A stretch of 64,000 nucleotides of DNA, taken from Alectoria sarmentosa (Eukaryota > Ascomycota > Lecanoromycetes > Lecanorales > Parmeliaceae). Location: positions 34,810 to 98,809 of the forward strand of contig WOGZ01000109.1 of NCBI GenBank assembly GCA_009733775.1, given 5' to 3'. The notes beneath the pieces are model-generated. The model was not told where the DNA came from. It ran no database searches and saw only the letters and a list, made by a program, of their open reading frames with translations. The translations under genes were made by a program, and so were the position numbers. This document shows, piece by piece, positions 44,879 through 57,213 of the stretch; within the stretch, counting starts at the first letter, position 1, and each line of letters opens with the position of its first letter.

Positions 44879-46568
44879 ATGTCTATGATCACGGCTTCTT
44901 TATGGGTGCCAAGGGGAGCGGCGGCGGCGTTCCCTGAAAAGTACGATGTCGATGAAGACGAACTTGCAAGAATCTCGAAGCTCGCAAAGCTACAACTTGA
45001 GGACGCCAAAGAGGATCTAAGCGATGCAAGGAACGGATGCCGAGGCGAAACCGAGACAGAGGATTCGGATGCGGATGAAGGAGGAGTGAAAACGCAGCAA
45101 TCGCAGGTGTAAGTAGATATCGTGCTTATCATCCCATGTGAGAATCGTCTGATCGATGCTCAGAGACACAGACGATGATCTTAAAGAATACGACCTTGAA
45201 CATTACGACAGCGATACCGAAGTCAGAGATGGAGAGACAATGGCGATGTTCGGCAACGCCAGGTCACTAGCCTATCATGAATCTAACGCAGATGATCCAT
45301 ATATTACAATGCAAGAGAACGACGACGAGGATGAGGAGAGAGAAGATTTGCAGATCCTGGCCACGGATAACATGATGGTCGCTGCCAAAGTGGAAGACGA
45401 AGTTGCACATTTGGAAATCTATGTGTATGAAGACGAGGCAGACAATCTTTACGTTCACCATGACATCATGCTCCCAGCAATACCTCTTTGTGTCGAATGG
45501 CTAGATCTACCTGTCGGCAAGGATCCTAATATCGTCGACCCAGATTCAAGAGGCAACTACGTCGCTGTTGGAACGTTTGACCCTGATATCGAGATCTGGG
45601 ACTTGGATACGATTGATTGTATGTATCCCAACGCCATTCTGGGTCAAGAGACACAAGAAGCAAAAGCGGATCCCGGTCAAGATTTGAAGAAGAAAAAGCG
45701 AAAGAAGCACAAGAAAGCCAACGACAACTATCATGTTGATGCAGTACTCTCACTAGCAGCAAACCGACAACATCGCAACCTCCTAGCCTCATCTTCTGCA
45801 GACAAGACGGTCAAACTATGGGACTTGAATACCAGCAAATGTGCCAAGTCATACTCACATCATATAGACAAAGTGTGCTCAATAGCCTGGCATCCCCAAG
45901 AATCCACCGTGCTCTTGAGTGGCAGCTACGACAGGACCGTTGTAGCAGGGGACATGCGAGCCCCTGATGCAAAAGTGCCAAGGTGGGCCGTGGAAAGTGA
46001 CGTTGAGACAGTGATGTGGGACCCCCACAATTTGAATCACTTCTACGTCACCACAGAGAACGGAATCATCCACCTATACGATACTCGGAATGCTCCATCG
46101 AAGCCTGAAGCCTCTAAAGCGATTTGGCAGTTGCAGGCTCATGACGAGAGTATTTCGTCATTTGATGTCAACCCTGTCATCCCTGGCTTCCTAGCAACAG
46201 GATCGACAGACAAGACTATCAAATTGTGGAACGTGCAGCCAACTGGGCCCAGTATGGTGGTGTCTCGCAACCCCGACGTCGGAAGGGTCTTCTCTACCAA
46301 GTTCGCCCCCGATCCTGAAGTCGCCTTTAGATTGGCCGTCGCAGGCAGTAAGGGCGCGATGCAAGTCTGGGATACCTCTACCAACGCAGCGGTCCGTCGA
46401 GCCTTCGCAAGCCGCATGGCTCCAAGCAGTGGCGATGCCAAAGAGGAGAGATTTGTAGGTGTCGACGAAGACAGCAGCGATTCTGAAGAAGAGGGAGGGA
46501 ATGAGCCTGGGGGTGCTGATGCCATGCCGGAAAATGGGTGGGAGTCAATGGATGACGATTTACCATAA
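44879..46568 (+). CDS. PWP1: Periodic tryptophan protein 1 (WD40), ribosome biogenesis
   Basis: WD-repeat nucleolar factor for 60S/25S rRNA maturation. Two exons: 44879-45108 and 45164-46568, 544 aa. The start MSMITASLWVPRGAAAAFPEKY is family-typical (PWP1 proteins begin MI..xxWVPRG). The acidic N-terminal linker is rich in D/E. WD repeats: GTFDPDIEIWDLD, VLSLAANRQHRNLLASSSADKTVKLWDLNT, VCSIAWHPQESTVLLSGSYDRT, ISSFDVNPVIPGFLATGSTDKTIKLWN, RLAVAGSKGAMQVWD. A Lys-rich insert (KKKKRKKHKKANDN) between the first repeats is a likely nucleolar localisation signal. Acidic C-terminal tail. A second ATG (44885) gives two residues less. Confidence 0.95.
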
Positions 46569-47170
46569 AATTACGTTGTGATACGACAGACAGCTGATCG
46601 GCCTGCTTCGCCTGAAGTCAAGCAGCATGCGAAATGAATCGTTGCTTACAGATACCCCTTTAGCTACTAAGAGTCTTTGGAAGAACAGTCGTCACATCTC
46701 TACGCCCTGTCTTGAATCCCGGAACCTATGGCCAGCATCCTACGGTTAATATAGGAGTCGACGCAAGATGTCCTTCAGTTAGGGAAATACGTGAGATTTC
46801 TGTTTGGCGTTTCAAACCGACATGAAACCTTTGGCTCTGAATGTGCCGCTTGTGGCATCGCCCAAATGAGGATTGCGTGCGCTGCGGCAGCAGAATCCCC
46901 TCAAATTCACAGCACCGGAGAATTATTCGAGAGGCAAATTGATTTCACAAGAGCCTGCGGGGAGTGCTGGTACTCGTGACTGTGACTTTTGAAAGGTGCG
47001 CTTAGCAGAGTCGGAGACTCGTGCTGTCAGTAGTAGTAGTAGTAATAATAGTTATTCATGAGGAAGGCCTGCAAAGCTAAGGCCAACCCGGGGTCCTGAG
47101 CCAGAAGCCATGCCCCACTAGGTGAGTCCCAACCCCGAATATCACCTCGAGACCTTTTCTCGGGCCTAAA
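46569..47170. other. Intergenic, PWP1 3' side
   Basis: About 600 bp with normal base composition, ending in a short AGT microsatellite (47029-47043) and the edge of the AT-rich block. Confidence 0.5.
47016..47030 (+). repeat. 15-bp direct repeat, left flank of AT-rich block
   Basis: GACTCGTGCTGTCAG, identical to 54997-55011. A second shared motif, TCGAGACCTT followed by CGGGCC, lies downstream in both copies (47147 and 55036). Confidence 0.6.
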
Positions 47171-50100
47171 ATTATCTTCGAATGTTAAACATTTATCAAC
47201 TTCGCCGGCGATTTGAAAAAAAGATCTTTAACTCCGCAACTCTCGAGGGAGCCGCTTTATTTCGATATCTTTTTTCTCTCGAATCAAATCCTTATTAAAC
47301 TTTATAATTATTATTCTAAACACGCAACATACATAAAATCGCTCACGAAATATTCGCTATACGCGATGCCTTCGAGAATGTTTAAAAAGATTGCATCCCT
47401 TTTTTATCAACTCGATCTTAAACGCTCATTAAAATCAAAACTTTATAAAACTTTTTATCTCTCTGTCATATCTTAATCTTTTTATTTATTCGTCTTTTGA
47501 TAACGATAATAAAAATAACGATTATAACGTTCGCATTCGATGATAATTTTGATCTTTAACGAATATTAAAAATGATCTTTTTAACGTGTTTTTATAATCT
47601 TAAAAAATTTATTATTTAAATTAATATTAAAGTATATTAATTGCGATCTTTTTAAAATGCTTCTCGAAGCGTTTATCTCTCATTATTACTGCTTTGCATT
47701 ATCTCTTTATTTTATCAATATCGAAAAAATTATAATAATTTTTTTATTCGTATAATAAAATTAATGATAATAATAATTCGAATGAGATCTCTTAAAAGCA
47801 TATCGATATTAATCTCTTTATCTTCAATTCAAAGTACGATTTTTTATAATTTTTGATATAACTTATAATGCAATAATATGTGATTTTTTATCTCGATTTC
47901 GTGCTCGTAAAAGCATTACGATTCGTTTTGAAATATAATGTTAATAATAATTAAAAAGTTATTTAAATTTGCGTATTTCGTTTTCATTTATATAAATATT
48001 GCGTTTTTGATTTTATTTAAAATTTCATATTTATCAAATGTTCGACGATTCGAGATAAATTACAATTTTCTCATTAATTTTTTAATTTATTTAAAATCTA
48101 TAAGATCGTTTTATGTTTAATTTTATTAATTTATTATTTAAAATTAATGCGTCGCTTATTACAATATAATAAGCGATAATAAATCGAAAAAAATAAGAGC
48201 TTTAAGATCTTTGTCGTTATTTTTTCATTAATTAATAACTTTTTTAATCATCAAATCGATCTCTTCGTTTTTTAATATTTTATAATAAATTAAAATTCAA
48301 TGAATTTCGATTTAACGCTTTAAAATTTCAAAAAGACGAATGATTTTCGTTAATATATATTAATTCGATCGACATTGCGAATAATAAACATTACGAATAA
48401 TTAATTAATTATTTATATAAATGATAATCGATCGCGTGTTTTCAAATTTTATAAATTCTCTCAAAATTTTTAAGGCGAGAAACAATTCGTAAAGTTTTTC
48501 GAAATAAATAATAAATTAAATGTCGAAATTAATATAAATAATTCGCGTCGTGATAAAAACGTTGAAATTTTTCTAAAAAAACATTATTTAAATCGCGAAT
48601 ACATTTATTCTTTCATCAATGTCGTTATTATTTATATAAATGATAACATAATTAAAAAAATCTTAATAAACGATTTGATCGTGACTTTTGATAATCGTTT
48701 TCGCATTATTAACGATAATGATATTCGAGAACTTTTATTAAAAAGAGTTGATATACGATATATGAAACTTTAAATCGAATAGTTTAACGTTGTGAATAAC
48801 TTTATAACGCCTTTGAAATCATTTCAAAAAATTAAATTTAATATATACGACGTTGAGCTTATCACATTTCGTTATTTATTCTCTTATTAAAATTTCATTT
48901 TTCATTTTAATCGTTTGAAAACGATCGAAAATAAAATTAATAACGATATAAAGCATAACATCGTTTATAACGTTTTTCAAAATGTATTATATTAATATTA
49001 AAAATAATTCGATATTCAAAGTAATTTCGAAGATTATTTTAAAAACTCTCGAGATGATTTTAACGCATCGTTTTTGAATTTTTTACATAAATCTCAAAAT
49101 CTTTTATTTTCTTTTTTTAATATCATAATCGTTGAATAATGAAAATTAAATTAAAATATAATATGTGAATAAAGAGAGCATTATTAAAATATAAATTATG
49201 CGTAAATCTTTAAAATCTAAATCTTAAATAAATTCATTTAAGACGATTAAAATTTAAATCTTATTATTAATTTTACTCTTTATTTTATTAATATAAATAT
49301 TAAAATGTAAACATTAATTCAAATACATTTTCAAATATTTCAAATTATCTTCGATTTTATAAACGACATTTTTAAAATTCAAAAAAATAAAAATAAAATT
49401 AAAAATGAGAGTGAAATGCACGAGATGAAATTTATTTAAATCGAAAATCGAAATATAATTTCTCGTTTAGCGACGATAAATAAAATACATTATCTTTATT
49501 TTATTAACGTATTCTTCAATTGTATTCTCTATTATCAATTACTTAATATCATTTATATATTTTATTTTAAAAGATTTCATTTCAAAATAAATTAATTTTT
49601 CGATTATATCGTTATTATAATAATAATATAGCGAAAAAAAAACATCTAAATCTTAAAAGATACTCGTTCATTGAGAAAAAACCTTAAACAAAAAATCTAA
49701 AACACGAATTCTGATTTCGCGATCGAAAATGAAACTCGTAATTCAATTAATGATTGCATTATCAACTTTACGTTTGCGAAAATTATGAAACAATCGAGAA
49801 TAATTAACATTATCAAACGCTTCGAAAACGTTTAAACATAAAAGATTATATACTCTCTTTTGTCGTTATATAAAATAAATTTTCTCGATTAATATATATA
49901 ACGCGTGCTTTATTATTATAGAGTGATAATAAATATATATCACTTTTTGATAAATGTACACCACTTTTTAATACATGTACATTCTTATTTATTTTATATA
50001 CTTTTACCGACGCATGACCCTTTTTGAAATTCTTGAAAAAAGTGAAATATGTAATCAAATAGATTTTCGTAAGAATTAGAAATTGTGATATAATGATTAA

Positions 50101-50380
50101 GAAATAGGTTTACAATTTCATTTGATTGAAAAATTCAATTAATTATTATTTATAGCGACGTCAAAATCGATATTAATATTTAATCACATCGTGCGTTTCA
50201 ATAAACGCGCAAATATTATATAGAAATTTTTTTAAAGTATATAAATTCTCGAGATGATTATCATGATACTCGTCGAATCGACGTCACGACGTTTTGAAAA
50301 AAATATCATGCGTTAGTCAGTTCATTATTTCGATTAAACGTCGCAATCTTTTTTCTTTTTTTGAACGATCGTGCAAATAA

Positions 50381-50464
50381 GCAAGTAAGTAAGCAAGCAA
50401 GCAGATAAACAAAATATCGTTATAACGATATTTTATTTATTTGCTTGTTTGTTTGTTTGTTTGC
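50381..50464. repeat. Long imperfect hairpin with perfect 24-bp palindromic tip
   Basis: 50411-50434 is a perfect palindrome (AAAATATCGT / ACGATATTTT around TATA). The flanks continue as (GCAA)n against (TTTG)n, pairing for roughly 28 more bases per side with one mismatch and several G-T positions. Confidence 0.6.
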
Positions 50465-50504
50465 ATCGTCGCGGCGATAAATAAATAAATATGAATAACG
50501 GAAT

Positions 50505-51005
50505 TTGCGGAGAGCAGAGCGGAGAGCGAAGCGGAGATGATTTATCCTTTTGATATAAAATTAGAATTTGATAATAACGACATCGATGAATAAGACCATC
50601 TCGTATAACGTCGAAATCTTTTATGAATATATGAAATGTAAAATAAGACGTCTTTGAATGTAAAAAGATTTGCATTATCGTTATAAACGATTTAATCAAA
50701 TATTATTTGATTATCTCATATATAATTATTTGAATAAATATCGAGACGATGAAATTTATGAAAAAAATTTGTAAAAAACAAAGCGAAAAGCGAAGCGAAG
50801 ATAATTTATTCTTTTGATGTAAAATTAGAATTTAATGATGGCGACATCGATGAATAAGAATATATCGTACGACGTCGAAATCTTTTATGAATATATAAAA
50901 CGTAAAATAAGACGTCTTTAAATGTAAAAAGGTTTGCGTTGTCATTATAAACGATTTGATCGAATATCGCTTAATCATCTCATATGTAATTATTTGAACA
51001 AATAT
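50505..51005. repeat. Two-copy direct repeat, period 264 bp
   Basis: About 50505-50740 and 50775-51005 align along their length (for example TTTTGAT at about 50549 and 50813, CATCGATGAATAAGA, TCTTTTATGAATATAT). Differences are mostly G/A and C/T transitions. Both copies keep an open minus-strand frame with the shared peptide pattern KTSYFTF-IFIKDFDV-R, hinting at a once-coding duplicated segment. Confidence 0.65.
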
Positions 51006-54000
51006 CTTAATGTTAAAAATTGAATAATTCAAAAGTTTTCATAAATAAAAAACAATGATCGAGCGAATAATGTATTAAATAATATTCGATAATTAAGAGA
51101 AGCTTTTGTGCGCTTATGTGTATGCGCAAATAATCGATATAAAACTTCGCATTAAGAAAACAATGAGGAACATTAAATTTAAATTCCAACATTAAATAAT
51201 ATATTTCTTATCAAAGAATATTGAAAATTGAGCAACTTTCTCCTTCACTTTAAAAAAATTTGACAAAACCTCTTTTTATAAAATTATAAAAAAAAATTTG
51301 AACGACGATGAAGCTTTATAATTGCACTTTTTATATATAATATATCAAACGATTAAACTATATCAAAAACACGTTATTAAACGATTTATTAACAAATCTT
51401 TATGCGCGAGATTTATTTAAAAGAATAATGTAATAAAATGTAGATAAATTTATAATGTAATTCAACTTCATCTTTTATCAATTTATATTATTTGCAATAA
51501 TTTTGATTTGAATAATGTTGAATAAAAAGAGAAAAAAGTTTATGATTGATTAATAGAAAATCGAAGAGATGAGAATATGATTTGATATAAAGTGAATTGA
51601 TTGAAATGTGAAAAGTGTAAGAAGAAAAAAGCACGAGCATTAAAATTTTAAAAAGTTATAAAAATCATTATATTCGAATATCAATCGAATCATATATTGA
51701 TATTATATATAAAAAGAATTAAATAACGTTTTAGCACTTTATTGTTAAACGAATGTTGAATTTTTTCATTCACGCTCATCATGCGATCGTGTAAAACCTT
51801 TTTTCACTTTTTTTGTAATCTCTTTTTCTTTTATAATCTCTTATTATCGTGATTATTCGATTAAAAATCTTATCGAAATTATTATTGTGAATTGGGTTTT
51901 TTTTATAATTGAAGCTTGTATTGTAATTAAAGAAGATGATATAATTATTAATTTAACGAAAGAATTTATAAACATTTTATGTTGAAAATTATGTTTTATT
52001 CAATAATTAAGCACTCGTTTTGACGTGTAATTCAATAAATTCAACTCGTTTTTTTTAATGAAATTACATATTTATTAATTATGAAAACGTTCTGCGATGT
52101 TTTTGAATCGATTATACTTTTTGAATAATTCGTTAATAAATCTATCAAATTGAGGAGGCATAAATATATCGTCTTAATTGATAACATAATGAAACTGTTT
52201 TTTGTTAAGCTTATAAGATATTCTCTGAATTTAAATCTTTCGTTATTTGATTAAATCTTCTTTGATAACATTAAAATTTCTTTATATGTTGTGCATATGA
52301 TCGTTAAGAAGCTTTTACAATAAACTCATAACATCGACTTTCGAGTTGAATCGATATTAACGTTTTTCAAATTGAGGGTCTTCTGATATAGCTCATTCAA
52401 TCATTACATTAAACGTGATATTATCGTTTTTTGAGTTATTCTCGAACGCACACGTAAATCTAATTGTTTCAAAAGATATACGCTCAAAGTCGAATTTTGA
52501 AATATAATCAAAATTAGAGTCTTTAAACTTCGAAGGCTTTGAAGATTTGGAAAATTTAAAAAATTGAGTTAATGAAACTGTATAACCTTTTCTTCGATTC
52601 TTTCGTTGTTTTTTTATTGAAACTTACGCAATTTCATTGCCTCGCGCATTTAAAATAATTTTTATTCGTTTATATTGTGACGATTTTTATCGTGTAAATC
52701 TTTGAAATGCAAACTCCGTTCATATAAGAAACTCACGAAAGTTAATGAATTTATCTTTTATATAAGTGATGATCGATTTATGTATAGCAAATAATGAATT
52801 AATTAATTATTGAAGATCTTTTATCTCGATAAGATTGTTTCGTATATAAAAGTTAATTGGTTTTTTGTATCGTCAATGAGGATATATATTCTTAATTTGA
52901 ATTATTTTAACGTCTTTTATTATTCTCGTTTGTATTTTATAATAATAAAAAAGTTCGAATATCGTGATAAAGTTATTGATGCAGTCTTTTGATTTCTCTT
53001 TAACGATCTTTTTATATTGATTTAATATTCGACGCAGAATAAAAGATGTTATATGAATAATAATATCGCGTAATACAGACTTACGAAGTTTCATTAACAA
53101 CGTAATTTTTGCATTTTCAATATTGTTGATATAATTGTTTTGTTGAAGTGAAAGAAGTTTTGCAACATTTATAATAACGATTTAAAGATCTTTTATTTAG
53201 ATTTAATTTATGATTATATAAAAATAAGAGTGAAAGGTTTTTTATCGATTGAGAATCTAAATTTTTTTTTTAAGATCGTATTGTTATTTTCGTCTTTCGA
53301 GATAACGATGTTTTAAAAATGAGACTTTTTGTTGATATAACATTGAATAAACTTGATTCGAAATGAAATAATTTATATCTTCGTCAAATAAATATAGATT
53401 GCGAGATTATAATGATTGTAAACTTTTTAAAAAGATTTTTATTTAATTTTAAAGATAGTTACAATAATTGCGTATATAATTCGAAATTAATAAGTGTAAA
53501 ATTCAATTTAATTCTCCTTAATGTAAAAACGCGATTTGCAATTAACGATAACGTTTTTATTAATATGTTAAATACATAACATATGCTCAAAATCTGAAAA
53601 AACTGCGTTATGAGCATTGATTAAAACCTTTTTGCGATTAATGATATTGAGGATCGAATCACGAATATTTAATTCAATGCACATATCTCGATATTGCTGC
53701 AGCGCTTAAAAATAATCTTCGAAGTACTTCGCAATTAGAAAGCAAAAGATCATATAAAATGTTTCTTTTAACGCGTTTGTGTCTATAATAATCAACAAAG
53801 AAAGTTTGTATTTATTCGTTTTATAAATAATGTTCATAATAATCATCTTTTAATTCTTTTTTAACATTTTATAATAAAACTTTCGCGAAAAAAAGAGATA
53901 TGTGACTCGATTTTTTAAGTCTTTTAAAAATCTGACATATTATTCATTTGATACGTGTAATTATTTAAATAAAGCTTGTGTTAACGTGAAAGGTTTTAAT

Positions 54001-54930
54001 TTTTGACGATGAATTTTGATTTTCGCATTATAAATATCTTAAAACTTTTAAATAAGATTCTTCTTATTCACGTTTTGATATAAATTATAAAAAATATCGC
54101 CTAAAATAGTACGATTGCTTATTTGATTCGTAATCGAATTTGTTATTTGATTAATTATAACAGTTGTGCGATGAATTGTGTGAATTATTCGCTTTTTAAA
54201 AGAATAATTATGAAACGCGTTTTTGATCGTCAAATTTTATGTATTTTTCTTCTTATCGAGCTTTAAAATATATTGAAATAAATATTCATTAAAACGTAAA
54301 ATTTTATATTTCCTTTTTTGATTTATAATTTCACGAATCTTATCTTCACAAATATAACGTAATCAAACTTTATGCGACTCTTCTCTTTTATTCTTTTTAA
54401 AACATTTTTTAATAACATCGTAATCTTTTTTTTTAATGTGTTTTTGAATTAATGAGAGAAGAAAAGTGTGATCGAATATAATCAAATCTGAGAGCGATAA
54501 TAAAAGGTTCATAACGATTCAATAAATGACTTAATTTAATGAGACAATAAATTTAAATTTGTTGAAATAAACTGCGCGGCGAAGTGAAAAGCACATTAAT
54601 AAATTCATTCAAATTGATAAATAATCGTTATAAATGTGAGTTGCGTCGAAGATCTATTTTCGAGATTTTAACGTTCGTAATTTTATTCGTTTGATTAACC
54701 TATATCTACTTAACGAAAAAGGGGGTGTACATGTATCAAAAAGTGATGTACATTTATCAAAAAGTGGTGTACACTTATCACCACCCTTATTATACCCTTT
54801 CTTCTTTCGAAATAATTTTCGAAAATAAAAATGTGCTCCGTCGCAAGATAAAGCAGTCGAGAAATTACGATTAATTCGAAAACCTTATTCAGTGTGCTAA
54901 GGAGTGCGATGAGGCGATAATGTTTTGGGA

Positions 54931-55820
54931 TAAAATAATCCCCCTTCTCGGGCTTGCGGAGGGCTACCGTGATGAAGCTTTTGAAGCTTATGGGGTGACT
55001 CGTGCTGTCAGAGGGGAACGCTTGGATGGGGGACGTCGAGACCTTCGGGCCCCCATCGCCGGCTTGTAGCTTCAGCCAATAATGATGCCTAACGGCTCAG
55101 CCCACCTGAAACTGGCCCTTATTTCGGTGGGATTTGCCCAGACCTGAGCCAACCATGGGCAAATCGCAAGGAACGCTCTACTAAAGCCGAGGTCAAATAT
55201 CTCAAACAAAGCTATGTAATAAACTCGTAATATGTCTTCCTATAGATATCTAAGCCAATCAGTGAAGCCCTTCGATCGCTTTATATTTCAACTAGCGGTA
55301 TCTCGATTATTGCAAACCGTCCAAAAGTACAGTAGTAGTTCCATTGGGCCGCACTAGGAGTGCTGGCGCTCAATTAGCAAGGGCTAGCTCTGAATCCAGG
55401 GGAACCTGTGTAATCCCCCTCCCCGAAAACTTGAACTGACCATTCCTCCTTTTGCCTCTGGACACCACCACTCTCCTTTGCCAGTTGACGCTCTTCATTC
55501 TTTTAAATTTTACACATTCTCTTACCGCCCAGCGCATCACTCACCACCACGTTCTCTTTACACCGTTGTTATCACATTAATCCGGACTGTGTCCGCAGGT
55601 TCTAGAATTCAGCCACACTCATTCGCTACAAAGCATTGCAGGACACTCTCATTCAGCCCCAACATCAAGCCAAGTCATATCAGGCATCCCATTTCAATCT
55701 TTCGCCGCAGATCTCCATCATCACACGCAATCTGACAGCAGCTTTGTCCTGCTGATATCGTCGAGCCATACTCAAGATTCAATCCAGCCAATCTCCATCC
55801 GTCTCATTTAATACATAGTG
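54931..55820. other. Intergenic, right side of AT-rich block
   Basis: About 890 bp of normal composition. The first 250 bp are GC-rich (GGGGGACGTCGAGACCTTCG region). The last 400 bp are CT-rich and are the probable promoter and leader of the gene at 55821. Confidence 0.45.
54997..55011 (+). repeat. 15-bp direct repeat, right flank of AT-rich block
   Basis: Second copy of GACTCGTGCTGTCAG; see 47016-47030. Confidence 0.6.
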
Positions 55821-56546
55821 ATGGAGCTCGCACGAGCACTCACCAGTCGTAAGAGGAATGTATCAGATTCATCTCGTTTTGAGCCCAAACGCGCCGCAAG
55901 TATGAGGAGGGCAGGGACTATCAAGCGCAGCGCAATATCTGCTCCACTCCAGCTCCTATCGACAACCAATGTTCTCGCATTCAACGCGCCCAACATCTAT
56001 GGCTCATCGGACAACGAGTCTGAAGGCTCCATGACGTTCTCTAATTCCACGCGCGCCACTACTCCGGAGAACGATTCACCTAGTCCGGTTGAGCCAAACC
56101 ACTTGTCATCCTACTTCGCCAACGCCAACCGCTCTGTTTCGCGAAGATCAAAGGATTCAAGCGAATGCGACAGCCCTGCCATACCACAGCGAATGCCATC
56201 ACACACCAAGAAGTCTCACCAGCTTGCTGCTCGCAAGCGATCCATCCAACAGTCCGTTCAGCCTCCTGTTGAAATCCACAGTCCTGCTGCTGCGCGTAAT
56301 AGCATCGAAATGTTCTCTCACAAGCCTGACGCCGACCATCCGTTCGGGGCTGAGCTCACAAAGGTCAACGAACTAGCGGAGGAGATTGGTGCGAAGGACG
56401 TCCTCGTCTTGGATGAGGAGGAGCAATATTTGATGAGCAATGGATTCTGCAAGTTCGGTGCGGAAGACTATCTCGACGAGATCATGGGTCTATTTGGATG
56501 CACTTACAACAATCCCTTCAGTAAAGACTGCCCAGTCTGGATTTAG
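55821..56546 (+). CDS. Conserved fungal protein of unknown function
   Basis: Single exon of 241 aa starting at ATG 55821 (a GTG immediately upstream is not used). The N-terminal two thirds are low-complexity, Ser/Asn/Pro-rich and basic (MRRAGTIKRSAISAP, RRSKDSSECDSPAIPQRMPSH). The C-terminus is ordered: HPFGAELTKVNELAEEIG followed by EEEQYLMSNGFCKFGAEDYLDEIMGLFG. This last block looks like a short conserved motif of an uncharacterised ascomycete family; I recall similar C-termini but no function. No signal peptide, TM segment or known domain. Long 5' leader. Confidence 0.72.
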   Translation: MELARALTSRKRNVSDSSRFEPKRAASMRRAGTIKRSAISAPLQLLSTTNVLAFNAPNIYGSSDNESEGSMTFSNSTRATTPENDSPSPVEPNHLSSYFANANRSVSRRSKDSSECDSPAIPQRMPSHTKKSHQLAARKRSIQQSVQPPVEIHSPAAARNSIEMFSHKPDADHPFGAELTKVNELAEEIGAKDVLVLDEEEQYLMSNGFCKFGAEDYLDEIMGLFGCTYNNPFSKDCPVWI

Positions 56547-57213
56547 GCAATGCATCGTCGTGCTGGGAGTCTGGACAAGCGTGGGGACGGGTTCCCCTAT
56601 GGCTCCGCTGGGCACTGGATCGGCTTTCATTCTTGTGGATATCTTCTCTGTTACTCAAAGCTTCATTGCGGCTCTGCTGAAAACAAAACACGAAGGTTTT
56701 CATGGGCGCACGGGTTGACCTGATGTAAAGGGCTCGTCATGATGATGCCGGCCGCTTGGTTCAGCCTGTCGTTCCAGCTACTCACGCTCACTCTCTATGA
56801 TTGTTTCCTTAGTGTGAACTGGCAAAGAGCTTCAGGGGTTAGTTTCGGTAAAGGCGTTATCATGTTATGAATTCATGCAACAATCTACGTTTCACCTTTT
56901 GATAGTGACTTTAGTTTCCCGTCTGTGAGTAGTTGCAACCTTAAAATTAATCCCCATGGTTCCGAGACCCTCCCAAGGTACATAAGAAGTCTGTTGTAGA
57001 TACATACTCGGTGATATTGAGATAATGTAGCAGGCCTAGCGCCAAGACAGTTTGAGACAGACAAACAAGCAACGATCCTTGTCAGTTCTTTGTGGACACA
57101 CTGATCAATACCATACTTCGTCGGTCGTCAAAGGTATCAGCCTAACAGCTAAGAATGTTTATTGTGTCGTTCAACCCCATGTTGGCTCAATTGTACGGGT
57201 TTCCTTACCCTGC
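56547..57213. other. Intergenic
   Basis: About 670 bp. The downstream gene's frame is open back to 57052 but lacks an ATG there. No other feature. Confidence 0.45.

Larger units (their letters stand above)
49921..54786. mobile_element. RIP-eroded DNA element bounded by about 60-bp terminal inverted repeats
   Basis: The left end (49921-49984) and right end (54722-54786) are inverted copies of one another. Each is built from tandem units of about 21 bp, with core CACTTTTTGATAAATGTACA in the left orientation and GTACATTTATCAAAAAGTG on the right. Differences are largely transitions. The inner sequence diverges immediately after the units. Some homology continues outward (TGATAA and TATTATA). The 4.9-kb interior has no intact ORF, so no transposase family can be named. 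Confidence 0.65.
47171..54930. repeat. AT-rich, RIP-like repeat block
   Basis: About 7.7 kb of extreme AT content with no gene. The remaining C residues sit mostly in CpG (TCG, ACG, CGA recur throughout), while CpA/TpG look scarce by eye. That is the expected residue of repeat-induced point mutation, which converts CpA to TpA. All ORFs are short and AT-coded. The block contains an element with terminal inverted repeats (49921-54786), a 264-bp direct duplication and a long hairpin. It abruptly borders normal DNA on both sides. Confidence 0.8.

Noticed and set aside
47213..54233. Several 60-90-codon ORFs in the AT-rich block
   Set aside because: Composed almost only of AT-rich codons (K, N, I, F, Y); expected by chance in RIP-mutated DNA.
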